DNA of 24,981 nt from a virus. A program made the translations under genes and the position numbers. Shown piece by piece: positions 1-7,074 of this stretch. Within the stretch, counting starts at the first letter, position 1; each line of letters opens with the position of its first letter. The notes under the pieces were generated by a model. The model worked only from the letters and a program-made list of their open reading frames with translations. It searched no databases and was not told the origin of the DNA. The stretch is taken from the IMG/VR virus record IMGVR_UViG_3300000229_000004, positions 1-24,981 of that record. The stretch is one strand, 5' to 3'.

Positions 1-92
1 TCACGGTTTAGACCACTAGTGGTTCACGGTTTAGACCACTAGTGGTTCACGGTTTAGACCACTAGTGGTTCACGGTTTAGACCACTAGTGGT
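1..92. repeat. Four tandem 23-bp repeats with a 12-bp palindrome
   Basis: Four identical 23-bp units start at 1, 24, 47 and 70. Each unit contains the perfect palindrome ACCACTAGTGGT, preceded by the arm TCACGGTTTAG. There is no spacer, so this is not a CRISPR array. The contig starts inside the array, so the true copy number is unknown. The rest of the gene-free left end (93-258) is AT-rich and holds only the terminator at 144-176. Tandem palindromic units of this kind are typical of binding sites for a dimeric protein, such as origin iterons, partition sites or operators. Which of these applies cannot be told from the sequence. Confidence 0.95.
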
Positions 93-143
93 TTGACTAA
101 AATGATATGATATAAATTAAATCAATTTTTGAATTCTTTTTAC

Positions 144-176
144 AAAAAAAGGGATCCTTAGTAACAGGATCCCCTT
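144..176 (-). terminator. Rho-independent terminator of the minus-strand operon
   Basis: On the minus strand the stem GGGATCC pairs with GGATCCC around a 9-nt loop (TGTTACTAA), followed directly by seven T residues. Outer A-T pairs can extend the stem past a one-base bulge. It lies about 80 bp after the last minus-strand gene and would end the structural operon. The arm and loop, read on the plus strand as GGGATCCTTAGTAA, recur in the right-end repeats. Confidence 0.85.
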
Positions 177-258
177 AAACGCCTAAAAAAAACAATATAC
201 AAATCAATAATTTAAATTCATATAAATTACTAATAAATTATATATCTTGGTATTTTCA

Positions 259-726
259 TTATACTATTTTTAAAATGTCGAGTGAATTCAACTTTTCTTT
301 TATCGAATTCAATATAGTTTCACTTTCAGTATTTGCAGCATCTTTGATTGGCTTAATCGTTGTTTTTTCTGTATTTTTTAAGATAGCATTGATTACCAGA
401 GTCTTAATCAGAAGTCCAATTTTGTTCTTACCAAACTCTACTTTATCAATATTTGGTATTAATCTAGTAATGTTATAAGTTATTGTATCATCGATATGTG
501 ATTTTATAACTTTATCACCTTCTATTTTTTGAAAATCTTCTAAGGTACCAGTAAAGATCTCATTCTTATAGAATTTGTATATTATACTAGAATAATCATA
601 GTAATCTGCAACGAGACTTAAAAGTTCATTTTTTTTATCGATAGTGTTTTGTAAAGTACCATCCTCTTGTGGTGGAACCGGAATTAATAGATAATTGTTT
701 TCTATTTTAGTTGGAATTGTTATCAT
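259..726 (-). CDS. Hypothetical phage protein, last gene of the operon
   Basis: A 155-aa protein that I do not recognise. It opens with a segment ending in PVPPQEDGT, has mixed alpha/beta-looking sequence in the middle, and a C-terminal half rich in Lys, Asn and Ile that looks helical (about residues 105-155). No signal peptide or clear membrane span is visible. The ATG at 726 follows an A-rich leader without a Shine-Dalgarno sequence, normal for this genome. It follows the tail-fibre genes and is the last gene before the terminator at 144-176. That position suits an accessory tail or host-interaction protein, but this is inference from position only. Confidence 0.7.
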   Translation of the reverse strand: MITIPTKIENNYLLIPVPPQEDGTLQNTIDKKNELLSLVADYYDYSSIIYKFYKNEIFTGTLEDFQKIEGDKVIKSHIDDTITYNITRLIPNIDKVEFGKNKIGLLIKTLVINAILKNTEKTTIKPIKDAANTESETILNSIKEKLNSLDILKIV

Positions 727-805
727 TGTTGTTATTTTTTTTTATTTATTTATCTTTACACAGTTATCGTTTTTACTACATTTATTTGCTAATTGTTTAT
801 AGTAC

Positions 806-1018
806 TTAGTATTTTAATTCTTGTTTTTGCTCTTCAGTAAGAGCATCGGCAAACCATTCTTTCTCTAACATTACTTTCAAATGTTCTTTATTTCGGTCAA
901 TCCTGTCTTGTTCCTCTTCTGTAACTGTTTCTAATTCTAACAATTCGTTTATTAGATTTACGCTATCATAAGCGGCTAAAATATTTCTTTGTATTTCGTC
1001 TTGTGTTAATTCTTCCAT
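806..1018 (-). CDS. Small acidic helical protein after the tail fibre
   Basis: A 70-aa, Glu-rich, almost certainly all-helical protein. Its sequence EIQRNILAAYDSVNLINEL, followed by EEEQDRIDRNKEHLKVML, gives two amphipathic helices, and a third helix (ALTEEQKQELK) ends it. Small proteins of this look are common directly downstream of tail-fibre genes in phages of marine bacteria. Their role is not established to my knowledge. It starts 13 bp after the stop of the long fibre gene, so it is surely cotranscribed. A fibre chaperone or a small virion protein are possibilities only. Confidence 0.75.
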   Translation of the reverse strand: MEELTQDEIQRNILAAYDSVNLINELLELETVTEEEQDRIDRNKEHLKVMLEKEWFADALTEEQKQELKY

Positions 1019-1031
1019 TGTTATTTGTTTT

Positions 1032-3113
1032 TTATGCGGCGACTACTTCTATTTCTCCGCTATTGTTAATTATTATTTTTTTTGTTTGTGTTCCGTCTGG
1101 ACTTGTCAAGACTATTCCCGCTCCATTACCGCCAACGTATAGAGCTGTTAAGTAAGAGTTTCCTATTGTTGCTGTATTGCTACCATTACCTATTGCATCT
1201 GAACCAATTACTATTTGATTAGTTTCTCCATTGGCTGCTGGTCTTGTATCGTATCCAATAAACACAGAGTTATTTCCTGTTGAGTTTTGGTTTGGCCCTG
1301 TTCCTGCAAATCGACCTGAATAATAACCGTTTGCTATGTTGTAACTTCCTGTTGTGTTGTATAATAAGGAATTATAACCGTTTGCTAGGTTGGCAGATCC
1401 TGTTGTGTTGAAATAAAGAGCACTCGCTCCGTTTGCTATGTTTTTAATTCCGGTTGTGTTGTTGTAAAGAGCATCTCCCCCGTTTGCAATATTGTTATAT
1501 CCTGTTGTGTTATAACGGAGTGCGTTAACTCCGTTTGCTACGTTTGTATAGCCTGTTGTATTGGAATAAAGAGCATCTCCCCCGTTTGCAATATTGTTAT
1601 ATCCTGATGTGTTGGAACGGAGTGCGTTAACTCCGTTTGCTATGTTGTAACTTCCTGTTGTGTTGGATTGTAGTGAAGTATATCCATTAGCTGTATTTCT
1701 ATTTCCTGTTGTGTTGTTTCTAAGCGATTGATACCCGTTTGCAGTATTTTGATTTCCCGACGTGTTGGAATATAAGGCTTGATAACCATTAGCCGTATTA
1801 CTTGATGCATTTCCAGTACCTCTACCAATAGTAAGTCCATTAATTAAGGCATCTCCATTTATCAATACCTCGGTGGTAGAAGAATTACCTAATACGACTT
1901 GGTTTGATTTTGTAGGTTGAGTATTTGAACCTATTGATATTGTATTTTCATAAGCAAATTGAGGTGTAAGTATATGTCCTGTTCCTGTACCTGCACTAGT
2001 AATGTTAGTACCGTGATATATAGTGGCAGTTATTAACTCTCTAAAAGAAAGAGTATTTGCATCAATTATCTTAACCTGATAAATTGAATTATTGTTTAAA
2101 CCTGCAATAGATGACGTTCCTTGTGTATATCTTAAGTTTATCCATGTTCCATTAGAACCAAAACCATGACCGGTTATAGTAACCCTATCGGTTGCAATAT
2201 CAATATTAGTATTATCAAAAGTCTTATTTCCTGCGGTATTATCTAAGAAAGTGGAATAAACATTATGTCCAATTGCTATATTATTATTTTTTTGATTGTA
2301 CCTTAATGCATTACTTCCAACTGCTACAATATTATTACCTGTGTTATTAAAACCTGCATTATAACCACTTATAAGACCAATATCACTACCTGTGTTATTC
2401 ATACCTGCTACCGAACCACTAATAATTCCGATTTCACTACCTATGTTATTCTTACCTGCTGACGAACCACTTATAAGTCCGATATAACTACCTGTGTTAT
2501 TAAAACCTGCATAATCACCACTAATAAGTCCGATATTATTACCTGTGTTATTATGACCTGTATAATTACCACTTATAAGTCCGATATTACCACCTGAGTT
2601 ATCAAAACCTGCAGAAATACCACTTATAAGTCCGATACCACTACCTGTGTTATTATAACCTGCTTCATTACCACATATAAGTCCTATAACATTACCTGTG
2701 TTATCGACACCTGTATAAGTACCACTTATAAGTCCGATATTATTACCTGAGTTATTGACACCAGCACCTTCTCCTAAAATAACTAAGCCGTTTTGTCTAT
2801 TAATAATTAATACATTAGAATCCTCACCATCATAAGATTTAGTCAATTTCAAGTTTCCGTATTCATCTAAGCTAAATGAAAAAAGTGGATATGTACCGTC
2901 AGTACCCATTTCAATAGTACCTCCTTTTACTATTGCTTCAGCAAGATTTAAGGTACCTGTAAAAGTAGCAGAGTTAGTTCCTAATTTTAATGTTGATTCA
3001 TTACCTAAACCATCAGTTATAACCTGTTCTAAATCACTTATAATACCGTTGTCGGTTGTTTTAATTAACCCAATATATGAGTTTTTAATTTGACTGCCTG
3101 TTAATTGAGCCAT
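1032..3113 (-). CDS. Tail fibre with two 17-residue repeat arrays
   Basis: A 693-aa fibre-like protein. Residues about 1-65 form a conserved N-terminal domain (GLIKTT.NGII...EQVITDGLGN..TLKLGT) shared with the next fibre gene, so it is probably the virion-attachment part. Eight 17-residue units of the type NNTG..IGLISG..AG follow at about residues 119-254. A central beta-rich domain comes next (VTITGHGFGSNGTW...QVKIIDANTLSF), then ten 17-residue units of the type N.ANG..AL..NTTG (about residues 439-608). The end is a YadA-head-like segment plus a short C-terminal domain (SPDGTQTKKI). Such glycine/asparagine repeats are known from trimeric beta-helical adhesins and fibres. The receptor is unknown. 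The start at 3113 gives the shared N-terminus. Confidence 0.88.
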   Translation of the reverse strand: MAQLTGSQIKNSYIGLIKTTDNGIISDLEQVITDGLGNESTLKLGTNSATFTGTLNLAEAIVKGGTIEMGTDGTYPLFSFSLDEYGNLKLTKSYDGEDSNVLIINRQNGLVILGEGAGVNNSGNNIGLISGTYTGVDNTGNVIGLICGNEAGYNNTGSGIGLISGISAGFDNSGGNIGLISGNYTGHNNTGNNIGLISGDYAGFNNTGSYIGLISGSSAGKNNIGSEIGIISGSVAGMNNTGSDIGLISGYNAGFNNTGNNIVAVGSNALRYNQKNNNIAIGHNVYSTFLDNTAGNKTFDNTNIDIATDRVTITGHGFGSNGTWINLRYTQGTSSIAGLNNNSIYQVKIIDANTLSFRELITATIYHGTNITSAGTGTGHILTPQFAYENTISIGSNTQPTKSNQVVLGNSSTTEVLINGDALINGLTIGRGTGNASSNTANGYQALYSNTSGNQNTANGYQSLRNNTTGNRNTANGYTSLQSNTTGSYNIANGVNALRSNTSGYNNIANGGDALYSNTTGYTNVANGVNALRYNTTGYNNIANGGDALYNNTTGIKNIANGASALYFNTTGSANLANGYNSLLYNTTGSYNIANGYYSGRFAGTGPNQNSTGNNSVFIGYDTRPAANGETNQIVIGSDAIGNGSNTATIGNSYLTALYVGGNGAGIVLTSPDGTQTKKIIINNSGEIEVVAA
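1290..1799 (-). repeat. Ten 51-bp coding repeats (C-terminal array of fibre)
   Basis: Ten consecutive 51-bp units, read directly as CCTGTTGTGTTG-type motifs every 51 bp, encode 17-residue repeats with consensus N(T/I)ANG..(A/S)L..NT(T/S)G. Some units alternate in near-identical pairs (NGVNAL, NGGDAL), suggesting duplication of two-unit blocks. The final unit is degenerate. Confidence 0.93.
2352..2759 (-). repeat. Eight 51-bp coding repeats (N-terminal array of fibre)
   Basis: Eight 51-bp units encode 17-residue repeats with consensus .(N/D)N(T/S/I)G..IG(L/I)I(S/C)G..(A/T)G. A ninth, degenerate unit runs to about 2301. The sequence differs from the second array, but the 17-residue period is the same, consistent with one turn of a common fibrous fold. 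Confidence 0.93.
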
Positions 3114-3137
3114 ATCTTAGTTTTATTATTTTTTGTG

Positions 3138-4133
3138 TTATACAATTCTAATTTTCAATATACCAGCTGTGTGATAAACACCTCCTAACGGTATACCTCC
3201 AGTTGAAGCAGCTGCATCATCAGCATATCCTAAACTACCATAGTCTAACATTTGTAACTTTTTAATTGTTACAGTATTTGCGGTAGATGCGGTTACACCA
3301 TATCCTATAGCTACAGAATTATTTGCAAGGCTAAGAGTTTGAGCTCCTAATGAAATACTTTGATCTCCAGAAGTTGTTGCAGATCTACCAATAGCAACAC
3401 AAAACGTATTTCCACCCGTTATATGTTTAGCGTCATTACCGATATAAACACCACCATATGATGGATATATCTCATTACCTACAGATACACTATCTCCTCT
3501 AAATGCTAAATCAGTCGGCATATTATTACCAATTGCAACTGTGTTGCTTGCATATACCGGTCCTGTAGAGTCTCCAATTATAATCATATTAGATGATCCA
3601 GCATTTCCAGTTCCTATTGCTATATTTTTTGCTGAATTTGCATCAGCTCCATTACCAATTGCAATTGCATTTATTGCGGTTGATGAACATGATATAGTTG
3701 TTAAAGTATCTGATGACTTTATTGAATTCTCTACAGTTCCATTTACTAAACCAGCAGCTCCACCATCAGTTGCACTAACAATTGGATTTAAAGGGTCTGT
3801 ATTATCTATAGTTATATTTGTTCCAGCAACTACAGATTCTAATCCACCATCAGTTGCACTAACAATTGGATTTAAAGGGTCTGTATTATCTATAGTTATA
3901 TTTGTTCCAGCAACTACAGATTCTAATCCACTTACAGGAATTCCAGTTACAGTAGCTCCAGTTAAATTTAAAGTACCTACAAAAGATGCTGAGGTAGTTC
4001 CTAATTTTAATGTTGATGCATTACCTAAACCATCAGTTATAACCTGTTCTGAAGCACTTATAATACCGTTGTTGGTTGTTTTAATTAGACCTTGATATGT
4101 TTGATCTATTTGTTGATTATATAATGTTGACAT
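3138..4133 (-). CDS. Shorter paralogous tail fibre, YadA-head-like
   Basis: A 331-aa fibre protein. Its first ~60 residues match the N-terminal domain of the longer fibre gene downstream. Two copies of a 28-residue unit (VVAGTNITIDNTDPLNP core) follow at about residues 68-124. A region of YadA-head-like motifs (IAIGNGA, NSVAIGYG, AVAIGNN-type) covers about residues 135-285. The C-terminus has the small domain DDAAAS.GGIPLGGVYHTAG..KIRIV, a recurrent ending in marine phage fibre proteins. It probably assembles as a trimeric tail or side fibre. With the next gene it forms a two-fibre set sharing an attachment domain but with different tips. Confidence 0.85.
   Translation of the reverse strand: MSTLYNQQIDQTYQGLIKTTNNGIISASEQVITDGLGNASTLKLGTTSASFVGTLNLTGATVTGIPVSGLESVVAGTNITIDNTDPLNPIVSATDGGLESVVAGTNITIDNTDPLNPIVSATDGGAAGLVNGTVENSIKSSDTLTTISCSSTAINAIAIGNGADANSAKNIAIGTGNAGSSNMIIIGDSTGPVYASNTVAIGNNMPTDLAFRGDSVSVGNEIYPSYGGVYIGNDAKHITGGNTFCVAIGRSATTSGDQSISLGAQTLSLANNSVAIGYGVTASTANTVTIKKLQMLDYGSLGYADDAAASTGGIPLGGVYHTAGILKIRIV
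3759..3931 (-). repeat. Perfect 84-bp tandem duplication inside fibre gene
   Basis: Positions 3759-3847 are identical to 3843-3931, with a period of 84 bp (28 codons, in frame). The lack of any difference between copies indicates a recent duplication or continuing conversion. An assembly collapse or expansion here is possible. Confidence 0.95.
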
Positions 4134-4156
4134 AATTTATTTTTTAATTTTTTATG

Positions 4157-4594
4157 TTATGCTAATTGCCATTCTAATGTTTTGTTTTCCCAAAGGGTAA
4201 TTACATCTTCCCAAAATTCAAACATAGGTACTTCTGAATTCCATATTCTAAGGTCGTTATTATATTTTTGGGTATTTAGATTCCACCTAAATGAAGGTGT
4301 TGGAGGTGTTGGACTAGCTTCAAATGCTAATGTCATCCACCAAGTTCCTTCAGTAGGATTGATAATACCATAATAGTTTGATAATGCTATTGTCCATGAA
4401 CCATTAATAGGTTCAGTAATACCAAAATGATCACATAATGATATTAACCAACTATTATGTATAGGTTCGGATATCCCTAAATATTCACAATAAGCTTGTA
4501 GATATGAACCATTAACTGGCTCCACTACATTACCATTTGATTGTGTGTACACATATTGTGCTATAGCGCTTGAAATTCCTGTATTGAAAGACAT
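4157..4594 (-). CDS. Small protein with four NGSW-type repeats
   Basis: A 145-aa protein whose first ~90 residues hold about four copies of a 21-22 residue unit: EPVNGSYLQAYCEYLGI, EPIHNSWLISLCDHFGI, EPINGSWTIALSNYYGI and a weaker NPTEGTWWMTL. A Trp-rich C-terminal segment (about 100-145) follows. I have no firm function for this repeat. It occurs in the tail-fibre neighbourhood, immediately upstream of the short fibre gene and after the holin-like gene, so a baseplate or fibre-associated role, or a cell-wall interaction role, is possible. No catalytic motif of a lysozyme or amidase is visible. The ATG at 4594 is preceded by a TATATTTA motif 8 nt away. Confidence 0.75.
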   Translation of the reverse strand: MSFNTGISSAIAQYVYTQSNGNVVEPVNGSYLQAYCEYLGISEPIHNSWLISLCDHFGITEPINGSWTIALSNYYGIINPTEGTWWMTLAFEASPTPPTPSFRWNLNTQKYNNDLRIWNSEVPMFEFWEDVITLWENKTLEWQLA

Positions 4595-4616
4595 ATATTT
4601 CTAAATATAATTTGTA

Positions 4617-4814
4617 TTAAAGTTGTTTTGCTTTAAATAAGCGTTCAACAATATTTGTAATTCCTTCAATAGTAATATAAGCAGTGGCAATAACTACCCA
4701 GTCAGTTGATGTAATCACTTCACTAAATAAACCAAAAGAAGCTACCACAAAAACAGTAAGCTTGCGACTAATCCATTTTGAAAGAAATAAATCTATTTGT
4801 TCTCTTCTACTCAT
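4617..4814 (-). CDS. Holin-like small membrane protein
   Basis: A 65-aa protein. A charged N-terminus (MSRREQIDLFLSKWISRK) is followed by two hydrophobic segments, about residues 19-31 and 38-52, and a short charged tail (VERLFKAKQL). Size, topology and the LTVFVVAS / WVVIATAYI.IEG pattern resemble small phage membrane proteins often annotated as holins. The start overlaps the stop of the preceding small gene as TAATG. Holin function is inferred; no endolysin is recognisable beside it. Confidence 0.72.
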   Translation of the reverse strand: MSRREQIDLFLSKWISRKLTVFVVASFGLFSEVITSTDWVVIATAYITIEGITNIVERLFKAKQL

Positions 4815-4948
4815 TATTTATTATTATTTGAAAGAAAAACTTTAAGTTTTCTAATGTTATTATTAGTACTCTTAGTTACTATAGATACTTTAGGTACTTT
4901 AATTTGACATGCAGACTTTTGAGTTGTATTATATTGAATTTGTTCCAT
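4814..4948 (-). CDS. Very small basic protein (44 aa)
   Basis: Direct translation gives a 44-codon frame from the ATG at 4948 to the TAA at 4814-4816. The product is Lys/Asn/Thr/Ser-rich and basic (KVPKVSIVTK, IRKLKVFLS). It fills the otherwise empty gap between the connector gene, which ends 11 bp upstream, and the holin-like gene, whose ATG overlaps this stop as TAATG. That coupling is the same as at 5472 and 16632 and is the main argument that the gene is real. I do not recognise the product. Confidence 0.5.
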   Translation of the reverse strand: MEQIQYNTTQKSACQIKVPKVSIVTKSTNNNIRKLKVFLSNNNK

Positions 4949-4959
4949 TACTAAAATTA

Positions 4960-5472
4960 TTAACCTTTTTGAATCTGTAATCCACTAAAATATGGGGTGT
5001 CATGATTGCTTGGCATTCCATTGTTATTCCAATTTAACCATTCAATAAACATTGATGGATTTTGAATTAAGAAGTCTTTCATTCTTTGATCATAAAATTG
5101 TGCAGTGTCCATTGTACTTTCTCTTAAGAACTGTAATTCTTCTAAAGTTGTTTGACCAGTCTCTTCTGAAGAACCATTTAAGATACCTTTTTCTACCATC
5201 TTATACTTTAAGTTTGGTAATAATAAGTAAAGTGAGTATTGCATTAAAGTCGGACCAACATAATCCTTTAAGAATGTTGATTCGTCTACTGTTAAATTAT
5301 TTAATCTAACTCCTTCTTTCAGTCTATTAAAGAATCTAGTTCCAAGTGTGTCTTGTATATAGATTTCTTGTGCATTTAATATTGATGGAGTTAAAACATC
5401 AATCCTAATATTATTGTCTAATGAAGTCCATTGCTTCATTCTTTGTTCAGATACGAGTAATACGGTTTCCAT
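4960..5472 (-). CDS. Head-tail connector (DUF6712-like)
   Basis: A 170-aa, mainly helical protein. Its pattern (NIRIDVLTPSILNAQEIYIQ..LGT.FFN.L near residues 20-50, then FLKDYVGPTLMQYSLYLLLP near 67-88) matches the DUF6712 type of Bacteroidetes phage proteins. These are thought to be gp6-like head-completion or adaptor proteins on the portal. It directly follows the portal gene with a one-base TAATG overlap, the expected place for an adaptor. The assignment rests on pattern memory and position. Confidence 0.72.
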   Translation of the reverse strand: METVLLVSEQRMKQWTSLDNNIRIDVLTPSILNAQEIYIQDTLGTRFFNRLKEGVRLNNLTVDESTFLKDYVGPTLMQYSLYLLLPNLKYKMVEKGILNGSSEETGQTTLEELQFLRESTMDTAQFYDQRMKDFLIQNPSMFIEWLNWNNNGMPSNHDTPYFSGLQIQKG

Positions 5473-6626
5473 TACACTTGAGGTTGATTATTTATGTTTT
5501 GATCTTCTAAAGTCTCTATTGTTTGCGTTGCACTTAGTATTCGGTTAGGTATTACTATAATATTAATATTCCAACCTGCTAATTTAAGAAGGTAACCAAA
5601 TGAAGTTAAAACCTTTTTTCTTTTTGGTTCAATTACAGTACCTTCAAAGTGTCCGTATGCTACAACAATTTCATCAGCAACTGAACTAAAACCAGCACTA
5701 TCTTTGATTCCTAATAAAGCAGGACTAGTGATTCTATGAGCAGTTAATATTCGACTTGTAATTCTTTCTTCAAGTGTTAAGTAATATGCATCATTTGTAG
5801 CACTAATTGGTGTAACTTCTGGAGCAGTAGTAGCATCAGAAAAACTTAAAAAGAATCTACCAGCATTTTCTTCACCACTAAATGTTTGTTCTATCTCAGA
5901 ATGAACAGCTCTCCTTTGTTCAGGTGTTGGTATTCCATTCTTAAAACTTATAAATAAACTTGGTGCTAACCCGTTTGAAATGTTATTAATATGGAATCTA
6001 CTTACTTTAGCGTCTAATGTAATATCATTAATACCAGCTTGATATGCAGGTAGTGGATAGAAATCATTGCCTGGTGTATACATATAATAATAGAAGATTT
6101 GTGATGCATTATCTCCTTTATTATCAGTTACACTAAAAGAACGATAAGATTTTGGTGAATACTTTCGTATATTATCCCAATGATTAGTAAAAAAGTATTC
6201 TACAACTTCATCATCTTCATCCATTTTACCACTTCTAATGTTATTAAAAGGAATATGGTAGATCTCTGCAATTTTAGTACCTTCTTTATTCCATATTATG
6301 TTTAATGAATAACCTTGATAAATTGTGTAATCTAATACTACCTTTTCAAATATATCATCAATAGTTTCACCTTTAGTGTTACAGTAGTCATTACCAATTA
6401 ATTCAATACCTTCACCAAATATACCATCTTTAATTGCATCAATACAAGTTCTATGCATTGCAGAACTATTATATAATTCAATTAATGAATCTGGAAATAG
6501 ATTAGTTTCTCCATAAAATATGTAATCTTTATTGTTGATCTCTTTAATTAAAGGTACTGCTGGTGCTGTAAAGCTACTACCAACTACAGAATAAAGATTT
6601 TCTTTGTTTTCTTTGTTGTATTTCAT
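5472..6626 (-). CDS. Portal protein
   Basis: A 384-aa protein with the features of HK97/PBSX-type portals: an N-terminal arm, then YIFYGETNLFPDSLIELYNSSAMH around residues 33-57. A wing/clip region (Y.IYQGYSLNI.WNKEG..IAEIYHIPF..IRSG) and a C-terminal part with LEERITSRILTAHRITSPALLGI around residues 284-305 follow. The dodecameric portal forms the DNA channel at the capsid vertex and docks the terminase. Its usual place is directly after the large terminase. Here it lies about 13 kb downstream of terminase and after the major capsid gene, which is unusual. The connector gene follows with a TAATG overlap. Confidence 0.85.
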   Translation of the reverse strand: MKYNKENKENLYSVVGSSFTAPAVPLIKEINNKDYIFYGETNLFPDSLIELYNSSAMHRTCIDAIKDGIFGEGIELIGNDYCNTKGETIDDIFEKVVLDYTIYQGYSLNIIWNKEGTKIAEIYHIPFNNIRSGKMDEDDEVVEYFFTNHWDNIRKYSPKSYRSFSVTDNKGDNASQIFYYYMYTPGNDFYPLPAYQAGINDITLDAKVSRFHINNISNGLAPSLFISFKNGIPTPEQRRAVHSEIEQTFSGEENAGRFFLSFSDATTAPEVTPISATNDAYYLTLEERITSRILTAHRITSPALLGIKDSAGFSSVADEIVVAYGHFEGTVIEPKRKKVLTSFGYLLKLAGWNINIIVIPNRILSATQTIETLEDQNINNQPQV

Positions 6627-6634
6627 ATATCGTA

Positions 6635-7006
6635 TTAATAATTTGGTCTAAAAAAGACTTCTGATACTCTTTCATTAGTGTTAGCTCCTGGATTATACGT
6701 TAAAGTATTCATACCTCCACCAGGTTCTGTTATAATTTTAACAATACCTTTTTCAAGTGAAACTCCTTGAAAGACTAAATCCCAGTCATAAATTCCATTT
6801 TTATGAGCATCTCCAAATCCAATTGGGAATGCAACCCTAAAACTTGAATATCGTATGTTTGATAAGATACACTCAGCTTCAAGTAATAATGGTTGATGAC
6901 TATATTGACTAGTAATACTAAAAGTATAACCCACACCTATTTCTAAGTTTGATTGGCTAAATGATATTTTTACTAATAAATCATTCTCATTTATATATAA
7001 TGTCAT
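6635..7006 (-). CDS. Small virion-associated protein, beta-rich
   Basis: A 123-aa protein, probably an all-beta fold. The N-terminal strand region (ISFSQSNLEIGVGYTFSITSQYS) resembles an immunoglobulin-like sandwich. The C-terminal part (NGIYDWDLVFQG..LEKGIVKIITEP.., ending VFFRPNY) resembles small proteins found next to portal genes in Bacteroidetes phages. Its function is not established; a decoration, stopper or baseplate component is possible. It starts at 7006, facing away from the plus-strand gene at 7075 across a 68-bp gap that contains a 24-bp palindrome. It begins the distal half of the minus-strand structural operon. Confidence 0.72.
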   Translation of the reverse strand: MTLYINENDLLVKISFSQSNLEIGVGYTFSITSQYSHQPLLLEAECILSNIRYSSFRVAFPIGFGDAHKNGIYDWDLVFQGVSLEKGIVKIITEPGGGMNTLTYNPGANTNERVSEVFFRPNY

Positions 7007-7019
7007 TAATTTTTGAATG

Positions 7020-7043
7020 TTTTTATATTTATAAATATAAAAA
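7020..7043. promoter_or_regulatory. 24-bp perfect palindrome in a divergent intergenic region
   Basis: The sequence from 7020 to 7043 equals its own reverse complement and consists only of A and T. It contains TATATTTA on both strands (7024-7031 on plus, 7032-7039 on minus). It sits in the 68-bp gap between the minus gene starting at 7006 and the plus gene starting at 7075, the only divergent gap in the window. A symmetric regulator site or a pair of back-to-back promoter elements would fit. A perfect -33 partner was not found for either direction. Confidence 0.45.
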
Positions 7044-7074
7044 GTATGATCGTTGTAATCGAACTAGATATTTT

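Noticed and set aside
1-92. CRISPR array
   Set aside because: The four 23-bp units follow each other with no spacer, and no cas gene is present.
3541-4095. Plus-strand reading frame of 184 codons
   Set aside because: It is antisense to the fibre gene and contains the same 84-bp duplication. Its open length results from the repeat and low stop density.
1032-4133. Diversity-generating retroelement target in the fibre genes
   Set aside because: There is no reverse transcriptase, no template-like copy, and the repeats differ at all bases rather than mainly at A positions.
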